A stretch of DNA of 64,000 bases. It comes from Marinobacter halophilus (GTDB lineage: Bacteria; Pseudomonadota; Gammaproteobacteria; Pseudomonadales; Oleiphilaceae). Below, piece by piece: positions 37,233 to 45,012 of the stretch. The translations under genes were made by a program, and so were the position numbers. How positions within the stretch are numbered: the stretch's first letter is position 1; the number at the start of each line of letters is the position of its first letter. The DNA is taken from contig NZ_PXNN01000017.1 in NCBI RefSeq assembly GCF_003007685.1, positions 597,093 to 661,092 on the forward strand, written 5' to 3'. A model generated the notes under the pieces. That model made no database searches, was not told where the DNA came from, and was given only the letters and a program-made list of their open reading frames with translations.

Positions 37233-38321
37233 GCGCAGAGCCCAGACCTGCCGCCAGTGCTCGCCTTTGCGCGGAGCAACGGCGGTTTCAAAATAGTGTT
37301 TCAGACGGCGACGGTCGTCTGGCTGATCTTTTAACGCTGAGCCGATGATGTGATGCATCAGGTGCTCCACAGTCATCGCCCCGCCCCCGTAATACCAGGC
37401 ATTCAGGCTTGCAGCATGGGCAACGGAGACTGCTTCGGCCGTTGATAGCGCGGCCCCCGCGAGCCGGTCGGTGCTTCTGCCGTCGAGGGTCTGGCCGTTG
37501 CGCAACTCGTGAAACAGCGTCACCAGCACTTCAACCACCGACAACTCCAACGCGACCTCGATACCGGCACGCCGGTTGGCTTTGGCAACCTCTCGCAACA
37601 CCACCTCAATCTCGTCAGCCAGCTGGCGAATCGGCCGAATCTCCTCAAAATTCATCCGCCGCTTCAAGGCAGCACTCATACGGTGAACGCCTTCGTCGAC
37701 ACTGTTTGAGGTGGCCACCAGATTGAACCCCTGCTGTGCCAGAATCACGCCGTCGTCACCCGGCAACTCAGGAATCACCACCACCCTGTCGGATAACACC
37801 GACAGCAAGGCGTCCTGCAAGGCCTGAGGGCATCGAGCGATCTCCTCGAACCGGACCAGTCGCCCTTCCATCATGCCTCTGAGCAAGGGGGTCGGCACCA
37901 GAGCTTTGCGAGTCGGCCCCTCGGTGTGCAGGATAGCTTCATTCCAGCTATACAGGAGCTGGCTGACCTGACTGATCGCACCCCCCTGCAGGGTCAGCGT
38001 GGAATTGCCCGAGATGGCCGCCGCCAGAAGCTCCGACAGCCAAGATTTTGCCGTGCCAGGCTCGCCCACCAGCAGGCAGCCCCGGCTGGTACAGAGCGAA
38101 ATAATGATGCGCACCACCATGGCACGATCGGCCACGAATTTGCGTTCGATGCCCAGTTTTTCGTCACCAAGCAGAAACTTTTCGACACCACGCGGTGACA
38201 TCTGCCAGCCGGGCGGGACCGGGCCGGGGTCCATCGACATCAGTTTGTCGAGTTCCTCCCGGTAGGTTGCTTCGGCCGGCTCCCGCTGAGCAGAGCGGGT
38301 TGTAGCTTTGCTGTGTTTCAT
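37218..38321 (-). CDS. MoxR/YehL-type AAA+ ATPase
   Basis: A 367-residue AAA+ protein with Walker A GEPGTAKSW (86-94), Walker B RLVRFEEIARC (154-164), the LSDRVVVIPELPGDDGV beta-insert and sensor 1 FNLVATSNSVDEGVHRMSAALKRR. The N-terminal PPGWQMSPRGVEKFLLG block matches ATPases I recall from MoxR-VWA-DUF5682-SWIM clusters rather than the Bat-type MoxR at 21.2 kb. None of those partners is nearby. Its ATG overlaps the stop of the methyltransferase-secretion ATPase gene by four bases (ATGA), so the two are translationally coupled and likely act together. Function is unknown. Confidence 0.88.
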   Translation of the reverse strand: MKHSKATTRSAQREPAEATYREELDKLMSMDPGPVPPGWQMSPRGVEKFLLGDEKLGIERKFVADRAMVVRIIISLCTSRGCLLVGEPGTAKSWLSELLAAAISGNSTLTLQGGAISQVSQLLYSWNEAILHTEGPTRKALVPTPLLRGMMEGRLVRFEEIARCPQALQDALLSVLSDRVVVIPELPGDDGVILAQQGFNLVATSNSVDEGVHRMSAALKRRMNFEEIRPIRQLADEIEVVLREVAKANRRAGIEVALELSVVEVLVTLFHELRNGQTLDGRSTDRLAGAALSTAEAVSVAHAASLNAWYYGGGAMTVEHLMHHIIGSALKDQPDDRRRLKHYFETAVAPRKGEHWRQVWALRSLIN

Positions 38322-40594
38322 TCATGACTCCTGCGGCCACCACGAACTTCCGGTGCCATACGCTCTCTGGGGAGAATGCGCGGCAGTTCCGACAACGGAA
38401 TAATGCCTTCGATGACATGATCCAATGCACTGTCTCTCATGGTAACCAGACCGGCATCCAGAGCTCGCCAACGCAACTCACCGATCGGCGGCTGACTGGA
38501 AATGGCGTTTCGAATATCGGTATCGACCTCCATGTATTCGACGATGCCAACCCGGCCTTGAGTGCCCCGGCCATTACATTTGTCACAGCCCTCACCGGCA
38601 AAGCACCGGAAATTGGCCGGAGCGCCGTCAGGAAACACCTCGGCCAGAATCGCCGGATCAGGCTTGGCCGGTTTACGACAGTGCTTGCAGATACGCTTTG
38701 CCAGGCGCTGAGCAATCACTGCCAGCAGCTCACCGGCAATGGAGTTGGGGTGGACGCCCAGATCGAACAGGCGCTGCAACGAATCCACCGCGTCGTTACA
38801 ATGCAGCGTGGACAGCACCACATGACCGGTCTGCGACGCGCGAATCGCTTCCAGTGCGGTTTCCTGATCACGAACTTCGCCTATCAGGATGACGTCCGGA
38901 TCTTCCCGCACGAATGACCGCATGGCATCGGCAAAGCTGAAACCGATTTCCGAGCGCACCCGGGTCTGCTGGATATTTTCGATGGAGTACTCGATGGGGT
39001 CTTCGACCGTGATCACCTTACGGCGACCGTCATCGGCCAGAGTCTGCAAGCCAGCATAAAGAGTGGTGGATTTTCCCGAGCCAGTCGGCCCGACCACCAG
39101 CACCAGACCCGCCGGGTTATCCAGGAGGCGCTGATATCGGGCACCTATGGCCGGCGACATCCCCAATTCAGCGATGGTCATGGCCCTGCCGGTCTGGGGC
39201 AACAACCGGATGATGGCGTTTTCGCCGTGCAACGACGGCTGGGTCTGGATCCTCAGATCATAGGAGGTATCACCCAGCTGAAGACGGGAGCGACCACCCT
39301 GGGGCAAACGATGCTCCGCGATGTTGAGTTCCGCGCGCAGTTTGATGACGTTGATAACACCCCGGATTTCCCGGGTGGACAACTGGTACTGGGGCAGATC
39401 GTGCAGATCGCCATCAACCCTGAGCCGGATGCGAACCCGGTCCTCGTATTGTTCGATGTGAATATCGCTGGCTTTTTCACTGACCGCATCCAACAGGATT
39501 GCCTCGTACACCGAGACCAGGTAAGGACTGATATTTTTGTTACCCCGGTCTTCACCGAGCAAATCGCTGGTACGGTTCTCGTCATTCTGAGGCAGGGTTT
39601 TGCCATGTTCCGCGGCAAATCGGCTGCCTTTGACGGTCAGGTCCAGCGCCGACCAGATTCTGCGGAAATCTGTCGGTGTCACCAGCAAGCAGGTGATTTT
39701 GTGATTGGGTGTCAGCCGCTCAAGCTGATCGGTGTGAGCGTCAGGGTCGTCGGTGACCACCGTCAGGCTGCCGTCTGCTTCGCCTACCGGAATCATTCGT
39801 GACAGGTCCAGGAAGGTGCGGGAGAAGCGCCGGAACAACTCGGGCTGGAGGCTGCCCAGCACTTCGTCGGCATCGGTGAAGATCATGCCGCGCTGCTGAG
39901 CCAGAGATCGATACAGGTCAATCTCTTCAAGATTCTGTTTGCGCCTGACCACATCCAGAACCCGCTCGTTCTTTCCTGCCGCCTCCAGCCGTGCCTGCGC
40001 CAGCACGACATCAGTAACCAGCCCCAGGTCAATCAGGATCTGCTCAGCGTTGCGGTTGAAGTCGAGCCAGCCCAGGGTTCTCAGTCTTTCGAGTTTGATG
40101 CCACTGCGCTGGAACATCGCCAGACTGGGCACCGGACCGGCCCGACCTTCGAGACACACCAGCTTGGCGCTATCGCGCATGGAAGTGATCAGCACTGAAG
40201 GGTCGGTCAGAAAGGTGGTGCAGATGATCAGATCACAGAGCTCATCCGCCGGCACACCTTCACCAACGGTGGCGGTGATCACCTCGACGTTGTGCTTGCC
40301 GGACTTGAAGAAGCGCTCCCGGGCTTTCTCGGCCACGACGGGATTGCGCTCAACATAAAGTACCCGGTGCGCCAGCTCGGCCAGTACCGCAGTGAGGTAG
40401 CCAGACCCGCCGCCCACATGCATGACCACGTGGTCCGGCTCGATCTCCGGGCACAGCGCCAGCAAGTGTTGGACGGTTTCTTCCCGGGGAATGGAGTGCC
40501 CGGTAATGGAAGGGCCAAGATCCGCACCGGAGACAAAATCCTGCCGGGCTACAGCATTGAGGGCCTCAATGGCCCTCGGATAGAGTGTTTTCAT
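38318..40594 (-). CDS. PCMT-like methyltransferase fused to GspE/PilB-type secretion ATPase
   Basis: A 758-residue fusion. Residues 1-180 resemble protein-L-isoaspartate methyltransferase: QDFVSGADLG and a SAM loop VMHVGGGSGYLTAVLAEL (57-74). Residues about 185-315 look like the GspE/MshE N-terminal domain. Residues about 350-745 are a full type II secretion/type IV pilus ATPase: Walker A GPTGSGKST (502-510), Asp box VEDPIEY, Walker B DVILIGEVRD (567-576), His box TGHVVLSTLHCND and a four-cysteine zinc motif (C636, C639, C670, C673). All ATPase motifs look intact. It lies 26 bases after the DUF2802 gene and is coupled to the MoxR gene. No pilus or type II secretion genes are nearby. Substrate and partners are unknown. 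Confidence 0.88.
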   Translation of the reverse strand: MKTLYPRAIEALNAVARQDFVSGADLGPSITGHSIPREETVQHLLALCPEIEPDHVVMHVGGGSGYLTAVLAELAHRVLYVERNPVVAEKARERFFKSGKHNVEVITATVGEGVPADELCDLIICTTFLTDPSVLITSMRDSAKLVCLEGRAGPVPSLAMFQRSGIKLERLRTLGWLDFNRNAEQILIDLGLVTDVVLAQARLEAAGKNERVLDVVRRKQNLEEIDLYRSLAQQRGMIFTDADEVLGSLQPELFRRFSRTFLDLSRMIPVGEADGSLTVVTDDPDAHTDQLERLTPNHKITCLLVTPTDFRRIWSALDLTVKGSRFAAEHGKTLPQNDENRTSDLLGEDRGNKNISPYLVSVYEAILLDAVSEKASDIHIEQYEDRVRIRLRVDGDLHDLPQYQLSTREIRGVINVIKLRAELNIAEHRLPQGGRSRLQLGDTSYDLRIQTQPSLHGENAIIRLLPQTGRAMTIAELGMSPAIGARYQRLLDNPAGLVLVVGPTGSGKSTTLYAGLQTLADDGRRKVITVEDPIEYSIENIQQTRVRSEIGFSFADAMRSFVREDPDVILIGEVRDQETALEAIRASQTGHVVLSTLHCNDAVDSLQRLFDLGVHPNSIAGELLAVIAQRLAKRICKHCRKPAKPDPAILAEVFPDGAPANFRCFAGEGCDKCNGRGTQGRVGIVEYMEVDTDIRNAISSQPPIGELRWRALDAGLVTMRDSALDHVIEGIIPLSELPRILPRERMAPEVRGGRRSHE

Positions 40595-40620
40595 TCAGCG
40601 GCGTCCGTTACATCCTCGGA

Positions 40621-41013
40621 TCAGGCCGCCTGACGTTTCTTCAGGGCTGAAACCAGCTCGGCCTCGGGGCGGGAAATCCCGCAAGTATTCATAAGATCGT
40701 CGATATCGGCACCAAGATCAACCAGTCGAGCGGCCTCATCGTAAGAAATCCGCAGGGGGTCGTTCTGGCGCATTTCGTCCAGGGAGTTGCGCAATTCATG
40801 CAGCTGGCGCTCACAGGCGACCAGCCGCTGCCCTACCCCCATGCTGCCGCTTGTAGTGGCGTGGAGCTCACGCCCAAGCGTGTCGCAACGATCTTTGAGA
40901 GACCCGCGCAGCGCTTTGATCTGCCGGCCATGGCTGAGGCTTTGCAGTAACACCAAGCCAATGGCGAGTGCAGTCAGGCTCCAGGGAAGCCAGGAAGGAA
41001 TGGTAAAGCTCAT
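40621..41013 (-). CDS. DUF2802 protein
   Basis: A 130-residue protein with one N-terminal membrane helix (about 8-26), a predicted coiled coil (about 29-85) and a C-terminal helix-turn-helix-like segment (SYDEAARLVDLGADIDDLMN followed by ISRPEAELVSAL). It matches the DUF2802 family that I recall next to cheW at the end of polar-flagellate chemotaxis operons. Function is unknown; a membrane anchor or structural helper for the array is plausible. It is 67 bases after cheW. Confidence 0.85.
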   Translation of the reverse strand: MSFTIPSWLPWSLTALAIGLVLLQSLSHGRQIKALRGSLKDRCDTLGRELHATTSGSMGVGQRLVACERQLHELRNSLDEMRQNDPLRISYDEAARLVDLGADIDDLMNTCGISRPEAELVSALKKRQAA

Positions 41014-41080
41014 GACAGACGTCTCCCTTGTTGGTCACAACGAAAGACGTCCACCGGCAGCTCTGCGTGAGGATTGGCCC

Positions 41081-41569
41081 CTACAGTGATGCGATTTCAG
41101 CCCACTCGTTATCTGACAACATTTTGTCGAATTCGACGAGAATGATCAGCTCGCCGTTCTTGTTGCACACGCCCTGGATGAACTTGGCGCTTTCCTCGTT
41201 CCCCACGTTCGGTGCGGTTTCAATCTCACTGGCCTTGAGGTAAACCACCTCTGCCACCGAATCCACCAGAATACCCATAACCTGGCTGGAGGATTCCATC
41301 ACCACAATCCGCGTGGCGTCAGTCACTTCTGCATCCGCCAGGCCAAAGCGCCGACGAGTGTCAATAACAGTAACTACGTTGCCCCGCAGGTTGATAATAC
41401 CCAGCACGTAATCCGGGGCACCCGGTACCGGAGCAATCTCGGTATAACGCAGCACCTCCTGGATCTGCATCACATTAATGCCGTAAGTTTCATCATCCAG
41501 GCGGAAGGTCACGTACTGCAGTACCTGATCATCATGGGCCTGATTCACTTGTCCGCTCGGGGATGCCAT
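41081..41569 (-). CDS. cheW: Chemotaxis coupling protein CheW
   Basis: CheW links chemoreceptors to the kinase CheA. The 162-residue single-domain protein shows the CheW core: FRLDDETYGINVMQIQEVLR, then APDYVLGIINLRGNVVTVID, and a late ILVDSVAEVVYL strand. It lies downstream of parP with a possible sigma-54 element between them and upstream of the DUF2802 gene. Confidence 0.97.
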   Translation of the reverse strand: MASPSGQVNQAHDDQVLQYVTFRLDDETYGINVMQIQEVLRYTEIAPVPGAPDYVLGIINLRGNVVTVIDTRRRFGLADAEVTDATRIVVMESSSQVMGILVDSVAEVVYLKASEIETAPNVGNEESAKFIQGVCNKNGELIILVEFDKMLSDNEWAEIASL

Positions 41570-41649
41570 AACGCTCTCTCCTTCTCGGCTGCCCGGCGGG
41601 CAACCTGATCGTCAAAAATTCATCGTCAGTGCCCAATACTATAGTTAAG

Positions 41650-41665
41650 GGCACAAAGCGTGCCA
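41650..41665 (-). promoter_or_regulatory. Candidate sigma-54 promoter upstream of cheW
   Basis: On the minus strand TGGCACG, four bases, GTGCC: a perfect -24 element and an imperfect -12 element (consensus TTGC) at correct GG-N10-GC spacing. The same bases form a small palindrome (GGCAC/GTGCC), so the match could be fortuitous. Confidence 0.4.
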
Positions 41666-41723
41666 GCGTGACACGGTTTCTTTCAGTAACCAATTTGTAC
41701 CGTTTCCGGCGAGCCGCCCCGAC

Positions 41724-42491
41724 TCAACTCAGATCCAGGTGTTGTTCCCGCTCGGCACGCACCAGCAGGTGCGCCATTGCGCGCACATCAATCAGTGCAC
41801 ACATGTGGTCAATAACCGTTCCGGCCAGCCAGGGGCGCTTACTGCGGGCCGTGCGCCAGCGCACCTGATCCGGTTTCAGAGTAAAGGACTGGGCCACGTC
41901 ATCACAGGCCAGGCCCCACTCGCTGTCGTCCAGACGGATAACAAACCGATAGTTTTCGCGGGCCGCCGGGGGTACTCGCCCGGCCATGATCCACTCCGCC
42001 GTGTCTACCACACGCAAATTGCGGTCCCGATCCGGGCGAATCCCCATGTACCAGCGGGGGCTGCCGGGAATCGGCCGGATTTCTTCTTCAATACGATGGA
42101 TGGCCCCCAACAGTACCAATGGCACCGCCAGCTGCAAACCGGCAACCGTAAAGATCAGACACTCGAACGGGCCCTCTGACCATTCCGGGCGCGCCGGCGG
42201 TTCAGCATTACCGGCATCGGCTCTGGTGGCCTCTGCGGCCTGCGTGACGGGTTCCTGGACCTGCCGGATAACCTGCTCGGACGCTTGTGCCAGCGCTTCG
42301 GCGCGCACCGGAGGTCCCGGTTTTTCAATGACTTTGGCTGGCTTCGCTTCAGGCGCAGCCCTGAGCACCGGCGGCGCCGACACCGGCATCTCTTCCCGGG
42401 CAGTGCTGGTCGCGGTGTGCAGCAATTCATCCAGATAACTGGCAATCGCTGCCTCCGGCGCTGCCAGCTGCGTCATTTTTTTGTCAGCCAT
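41724..42491 (-). CDS. parP: ParP-like CheW-domain protein (polar chemotaxis array partner)
   Basis: In Vibrio, ParP binds ParC and CheA and tethers the chemotaxis array to the old pole. This 255-residue protein has an alanine/proline-rich N-terminal region (about 30-100) and a C-terminal CheW-like domain (FECLIFTVAGLQLAVPLVLLG, later WLAGTVIDHMCALIDVRAMAHLL). ATG 42491 overlaps the parC stop by 8 bases; a longer frame only covers parC. The order parC-parP-cheW-DUF2802 is that of polar flagellates. Confidence 0.88.
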   Translation of the reverse strand: MADKKMTQLAAPEAAIASYLDELLHTATSTAREEMPVSAPPVLRAAPEAKPAKVIEKPGPPVRAEALAQASEQVIRQVQEPVTQAAEATRADAGNAEPPARPEWSEGPFECLIFTVAGLQLAVPLVLLGAIHRIEEEIRPIPGSPRWYMGIRPDRDRNLRVVDTAEWIMAGRVPPAARENYRFVIRLDDSEWGLACDDVAQSFTLKPDQVRWRTARSKRPWLAGTVIDHMCALIDVRAMAHLLVRAEREQHLDLS

Positions 42492-43299
42492 GCTTCCGCT
42501 CCCTGGCGGTCGCCGTGATTGCCAGGACATCGTCCAGCAAATGACGGTAGGCTCTGACCCCGTGGGTTTCGGCATCCAGGGCTGACGGAATAACCCCGGC
42601 CTGGCTGGCGTCCCGGAACTTGGTGTCGACGGGAATGGCAAAACGCCAGAGGCTGTCCTGATAGGTTTTGCGCAACTGATTCAGGCTTTTTACCGACGCC
42701 TGGGTACGACGGTCGTACAAGGTCGGCACGATGGTGTAAGACAACTCGTTCTTCTGGGAACGCATGATCATCTGCAGGGTGTGCAGCATCCGCTCAAGGC
42801 CTTTAATGGCCAGAAACTCGGTCTGTACCGGAATAATAAGATGCTGAGCGGCGGCCAGGGCATTCACCATGAGCACACCCAGCGACGGCGTGTTATCCAG
42901 GATTACATAGTCAAAATCATCCCATAGCTGCGCCAGGGCACGGGAAATGATCAATCCCATGCCTTCCACGCCAATCATACGTCGCTCCAGCGTGGCCAGA
43001 GCGGTACTGGCAGGCAACAGCGACAAGCCCTGGTGGCTGGTTTCAGTGATCAACTGGGCAGGCAGCCCCTCGGGCACCTTGCCCTGATGCTGAAACAGGT
43101 CGAACACACTGTGCGCGAGGGTATCAGGATCATAACCAAACCAGCTGGTCAGGGACCCATGGGGGTCCAGGTCGACGACCAGTACACGTTTGCCACGTTC
43201 GGCCAGCAGGCCGCCCAAAGCCACCACCGAAGTTGTCTTACCCACACCACCTTTCTGATTGGCTACTGCCCAGATACGCACTCTTGTCACTCCACTCAT
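42484..43299 (-). CDS. parC: ParC: ParA-family ATPase for polar chemotaxis arrays
   Basis: ParA-like MinD/ParA ATPase of 271 residues. The deviant Walker A motif is NQKGGVGKTTSV (about 14-25), followed by LVVDLDPHGSLTSWFG, the usual D-x-D-P-x-G-x-x-T/S pattern of ParA proteins. In Vibrio, ParC positions chemotaxis arrays at the pole. Its gene stands behind a near-consensus FliA promoter and overlaps parP, so this is chemotaxis partitioning rather than plasmid or chromosome segregation. Confidence 0.92.
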   Translation of the reverse strand: MSGVTRVRIWAVANQKGGVGKTTSVVALGGLLAERGKRVLVVDLDPHGSLTSWFGYDPDTLAHSVFDLFQHQGKVPEGLPAQLITETSHQGLSLLPASTALATLERRMIGVEGMGLIISRALAQLWDDFDYVILDNTPSLGVLMVNALAAAQHLIIPVQTEFLAIKGLERMLHTLQMIMRSQKNELSYTIVPTLYDRRTQASVKSLNQLRKTYQDSLWRFAIPVDTKFRDASQAGVIPSALDAETHGVRAYRHLLDDVLAITATARERKHG

Positions 43300-43335
43300 G
43301 GATAAGCCCGACCAAACGACCGACGGCTATTAACC

Positions 43336-43362
43336 CTATCGGCAGACCGGCCGGAAACTTGA
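43336..43362 (-). promoter_or_regulatory. FliA (sigma-28) promoter of the parC operon
   Basis: On the minus strand TCAAGTTT, 11 bases, GCCGATAG, matching the sigma-28 consensus TAAAGTTT-N11-GCCGATAA at 14 of 16 positions with exact spacing. The start would lie about 30 bases before the parC ATG. Confidence 0.85.
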
Positions 43363-43470
43363 CCGAAGAATACTGACCCTGGCCGGCAAACCTTTGCCGA
43401 TCGCAGGCTCCAAACAGACGTTAATACAGGAAGCGTGCCAGATAGGCCATACGCAGCTGCCAACAGCTTG

Positions 43471-44253
43471 TCAGCGCATGGCTCCGCGGATACTGGCGTC
43501 CCGGGAGATCAGCAGGACCACCCGACGATTCCGGCGCCGGCCCTCTTCAGTATCGTTTCTGGCCACCGGCTGGTATTGGCCATAGCCAACGGCGGCCAGG
43601 CGCTCTGGCTCCACACCTTCCATCATCAGCATGCGGGCAACGGCAGAGGCCCGAGCGCTGGATAATTCCCAGTTGGACGGAAACCGGTTGGTGCGGATGG
43701 GCTGATTGTCGGTGAAGCCTTCGACCTTGAGAGCGTTGTCCCGGTCGCGCACCACCAAAGCAATTTTCTCGATAACCTGGAAAGCGTCGTAATGCGGCTC
43801 GGCGTCGCCGCTGCCGAACAGCATGCTGTTCGGCAGGTTGAGTTCCAGCCACTGCTCGCTGGATTCCAGGCTGACCACACCCTGGCTGATCAGCTCATCA
43901 AACTCCATTGCCAGCTGATCCGCCATGTCCCTCAGGGCTTCTGTCCGGCCCTGGGCGTCAAGTTCTGGAGCGCGGGGCGCCTCGGCGATCGGCGGCGCAA
44001 TCACGCCGGCATCAGACATAGACGGAATAAAGGCAGGCTGCTCCCCCACCTGAACAGGCTGCACAGAACGCTGAGGGGCATTAAATACGCCGGAGAGGGT
44101 TTCGGAGAGCACTTTGTACTTACCCTCATTCACCGACGACACCGAGTACATCACAACAAAAAAGGCAAAAAGCAGCGTGATGAAATCCGCATAGGAAATC
44201 AGCCAACGCTCTTTGTTGTGAAGGTCGTCCTGGGATGGTCGACGCCGTCGCAT
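43471..44253 (-). CDS. motD: Flagellar stator protein MotD (MotB family)
   Basis: Stator subunit that anchors to peptidoglycan and carries the proton-accepting aspartate. In 260 residues: a short basic N-terminus, one membrane helix containing D23 (SYADFITLLFAFFVVMYSVS), a linker, and a C-terminal OmpA-like peptidoglycan-binding domain (VEGFTDNQPIRTNRFPSNWELSSARA). It is paired with motC 18 bases upstream. The pair corresponds to the second stator set (MotCD) of Pseudomonas, by position between cheB and parC. Confidence 0.93.
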   Translation of the reverse strand: MRRRRPSQDDLHNKERWLISYADFITLLFAFFVVMYSVSSVNEGKYKVLSETLSGVFNAPQRSVQPVQVGEQPAFIPSMSDAGVIAPPIAEAPRAPELDAQGRTEALRDMADQLAMEFDELISQGVVSLESSEQWLELNLPNSMLFGSGDAEPHYDAFQVIEKIALVVRDRDNALKVEGFTDNQPIRTNRFPSNWELSSARASAVARMLMMEGVEPERLAAVGYGQYQPVARNDTEEGRRRNRRVVLLISRDASIRGAMR

Positions 44254-44271
44254 ACGCTGTCCTGCCTCTGA

Positions 44272-45012
44272 TTACTGCAGGAAGCCCCGCAGCCTCAGCT
44301 CGATGGATTTCGGGTTCTCGCCCTCGGCGATGGCAATAATGCCATCGATCATCATATCTTCGTACCGAGTGCGTTCTTTGATAATGCTGCGCAGTTTATT
44401 GGCGATGGGAAAAAACAGCAGGTTTGCCAGCGCGACACCGTAAATAGTCGCCACAAAGGCGGTTGCGATGCCGCTGCCCAGGGACTGAGGGTCTTCCAGA
44501 TTGGTCATTACCTGTATCAGCCCCATGACCGCACCGATGATGCCGATGGTCGGCGAGTAGCCACCCATGGCTTCATAAATGCGTGAGGCCTCCAGATCAC
44601 GCTCTTCCCGGGATTCCAGGTCCACTTCCATGATGCTGCGAATGGCCTCTGGCTCGGCGCCGTCCACCAGCAGTTGCAGACCTTTGCGGGCAAACTTCTC
44701 CGGCTCCCGCTCGGCCAGGCCTTCAAGCCCCAACAAGCCCTGCTTGCGGGCCTTGACGCTCCAGTCAATCACCTTGCCAATACCGTCTTCAAGATTGATA
44801 TAGGGTGGCACAAATACCCAACGTACCTGGCGTAATGCGCGTTTCAGCATGGGCCAGGAGGTTTGCAGGATGGTTGCCGCCAGCGTGCCACCAACGACAA
44901 TCAGCCCAGCGGGAGCATTGAACAAGGAACCCATTGCCCCGCCTTCAAGCAGGTTGCCGCCCAGTATCGCGACAAAGGCGAGGATGATGCCAAGCAGGCT
45001 CAGAATGTCCAT
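44272..45012 (-). CDS. motC: Flagellar stator protein MotC (MotA family)
   Basis: MotA-type ion channel subunit of 246 residues with four membrane helices (about 3-20, 28-46, 145-167 and 180-200) and a cytoplasmic loop. Family landmarks are GGTLAATILQTSWPML and YSPTIGIIGAVMGLIQVM, and the C-terminal EGENPKSIELRLRGFL. Its start overlaps the cheB stop by one base, so stator and adaptation genes are co-transcribed. Confidence 0.95.
   Translation of the reverse strand: MDILSLLGIILAFVAILGGNLLEGGAMGSLFNAPAGLIVVGGTLAATILQTSWPMLKRALRQVRWVFVPPYINLEDGIGKVIDWSVKARKQGLLGLEGLAEREPEKFARKGLQLLVDGAEPEAIRSIMEVDLESREERDLEASRIYEAMGGYSPTIGIIGAVMGLIQVMTNLEDPQSLGSGIATAFVATIYGVALANLLFFPIANKLRSIIKERTRYEDMMIDGIIAIAEGENPKSIELRLRGFLQ

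Noticed and set aside
42492..42641. 50-residue upstream extension of ParP
   Set aside because: Covers the end of parC in another frame; ATG 42491 overlapping the parC stop is the normal coupled start.
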